Shown here: positions 5,978-6,983 of the stretch, one piece after another
Numbering within the stretch: position 1 is the stretch's first letter
Layout: every line of letters starts with the position of its first letter
From: an uncultured Holophagales bacterium
GTDB taxonomy: Bacteria; Acidobacteriota; Thermoanaerobaculia; UBA5066
Direction: 5' to 3'
Length of the DNA stretch: 6,983 bases
NCBI GenBank assembly: GCA_937864895.1
Contig: CALMDF010000101.1
Coordinates: 1 to 6,983 of the forward strand
Notes under the pieces: model-generated
What the model saw: the letters and a program-made list of their open reading frames with translations, nothing else
What the model was told of the DNA's origin: nothing
Database searches by the model: none
Position numbers and translations under genes: made by a program

Positions 5978-6983
5978 GCCCCCTCCGCCGCGTCGCGCCA
6001 GGCGGCCGCGACCTTCTCGAACGACGCCTCCCAGGTGAACGCGCGCGCCCGTTCGCGTCCGCGGGCCGAGAGTCGGGCCGCGAGGACGGGGTCCGTGAGG
6101 ACGCGCCGGAGCGCGTCGGCGAGGGCGGCGGGGTCCTCCGGGCTCGCGAAGAGCGCCGCGTCGCCGGCCGCTTCCGGGAGGCCCCCGCGGTCCGCGCAGA
6201 CGACGGGCGTCCCGACGGCCTGCGCCTCGAGGACGGGGAGGCCGAACCCTTCGAGGAACGACGGCATCGCGAGCGCCGAGGCCCCGGCGAGGAGCGGGAC
6301 CACGTCTTCTTCCGCCACGACCCCGAGGTCGAGGAGGCGGTGGCCGACCCCGGCCGCTTCCGCCGCCTAGCGCCGCGCCGCCCGCCGTTCCTCCGCGCCG
6401 CCGGCCAGGATGAGGCGGTGGCCGAGCCCGCCCTCGACGAGGCGCGCGAACGCCTCGAGGAGCCCGCGGAGGTTCTTGTGCGGCTTGTCGTTTCCGAGGA
6501 AGAGGACATAGGGGCCTTCGAGACCGGCGGCGGCCCGGACCCGCTCGCGCTCCGCGCAGGACGGGGGAGAGAGGAAGCGCGCGTCGACCCCGTTCGGCAC
6601 CACGCGCACCTTCCTCGCGTGCTCCGGGCCGAAGCCGGCGAGGTCGCCCCGCACGGACTCGGAGACGGTCAGGACGACCCGCGCGGCGCGGAGGGCGCGC
6701 CGGAGCATCGTCGTCGCGTAGAGCTTCTTCGCGAGGGTCGCGTGCTCCGGGCGCTTCAGGTGGATCAGGTCGTGGATCGTCACGACCGTCGCCCGGGGCG
6801 GGAAGAGCGGGAGGACGTAGTGCGGCGCGTGGAAGACGTCGCACCGCGTGCCGGAGAGGGCGAGCCTCACCGAGAAGGGCTCCGAGAGGGTGTAGCCCGC
6901 GGCGTCGCCGGGGACCGCCCCGGCGGCCAGCGGGAGGGCCGCCGCGGCGCCGGGGGCGCCGAGGAGGACGCGGGCGGGCGCGC
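5974..6983 (-). pseudogene. Glycosyltransferase family 4 gene split by an in-frame TAG, 5' end outside window
   Basis: A GT-B glycosyltransferase for the same polysaccharide, interrupted by one amber codon (TAG, plus-strand 6367-6369). Reading from the right edge, the frame is open from 6981 and shows YTLSEPFSVRLAL, DVFHAPHYVLPLFPP, TIHDLIHL, VSESVRGDL, VVPNGVDARF, LFLGNDKPHKNL and LILAGG. The TAG follows AEERRAARR. The same frame then continues AAEAAGVGHRLLDLG, the E-x7-E motif in SFLEGFGLPVLEAQ, and GTPVVCADRGGLPEAAGDAALF, up to TGA 5976-5974. The spacing between LAGG and the next LG strand is normal for the family, so no bases are missing; a single substitution (CAG, GAG or AAG to TAG) explains it. 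The stop falls in the loop after the LILAGG strand, before the E-x7-E motif, so termination would lose the motif. About 30 N-terminal residues lie beyond the window. The GTG 6870 and ATG 6318 candidate starts are internal. It could be a real pseudogene, a base-calling error, or a read-through amber. Confidence 0.85.

Noticed and set aside
5974..6318. Separate small gene starting at ATG 6318
   Set aside because: It is the C-terminal half of the interrupted glycosyltransferase in the same frame. The homology continues upstream across the TAG, and an isolated E-x7-E domain is not a known stand-alone enzyme.
4095..6509. Minus-strand ORF of 804 residues and the upstream part of the 666-residue ORF starting at 6844
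   Set aside because: Ser/Arg/Pro-rich shadow frames overlapping two recognisable glycosyltransferases and the phosphotransferase. Only the segment from 5977 onward in the second frame is real.

Overview
The window reads as a piece of a very GC-rich (about 70% or more) bacterial genome, probably a metagenome-derived contig. The membrane-anchored transglutaminase, the secreted DUF4097-type protein and the exopolysaccharide glycosyltransferases all use almost only G or C at third codon positions. Together they would fit an environmental high-GC phylum such as Acidobacteriota. That placement is a weak inference from gene content and composition, because no rRNA or other marker is present. The first ~440 bases look different. 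They are less GC-rich at the very start, use CTG almost exclusively for leucine, and encode a leucyl-tRNA synthetase fragment that stops in a poly-G stretch.

Layout. Bases 2-442 (+) encode the middle-to-late catalytic core of LeuRS, open at the left edge, including the KMSKS loop. Bases 443-526 are a G-saturated tract with a run of 13 G. From about 519 (or later) to 2615 (+) lies a multi-pass membrane protein with a periplasmic transglutaminase-like domain and an intact Cys-His-Asp triad. At 2678-3415 (+) is a secreted repeat protein carrying six copies of a TYKG-like motif. Nine bases later, convergent on the minus strand, begins a polysaccharide cluster. In transcription order (right to left) it holds a family-4-type glycosyltransferase broken by an in-frame TAG and open at the right edge (5974-6983), a second WbaZ-like glycosyltransferase (4844-5977) overlapping it by 4 bases, and a polyprenyl-phosphate sugar phosphotransferase (3425-4825).

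How the genes work together. The three minus-strand genes form a tight operon for building a lipid-linked surface polysaccharide. The phosphotransferase would load the first sugar phosphate onto undecaprenyl phosphate at the membrane, and the two glycosyltransferases would extend it on the cytoplasmic side. The plus-strand pair places an envelope transglutaminase/protease-fold protein beside an exported beta-rich repeat protein. The LeuRS fragment probably does not belong with its neighbours: the abrupt end of homology, the poly-G bridge and the codon-use switch suggest an assembly join.

I found no complete new system. The points that most deserve a second look are the LeuRS/poly-G/transglutaminase junction, the amber codon inside an otherwise intact glycosyltransferase, and the TYKG repeats of the secreted protein. 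I saw no tRNA, rRNA, CRISPR array, insertion sequence or convincing intrinsic terminator. No gene-free stretch exceeds 300 bases.
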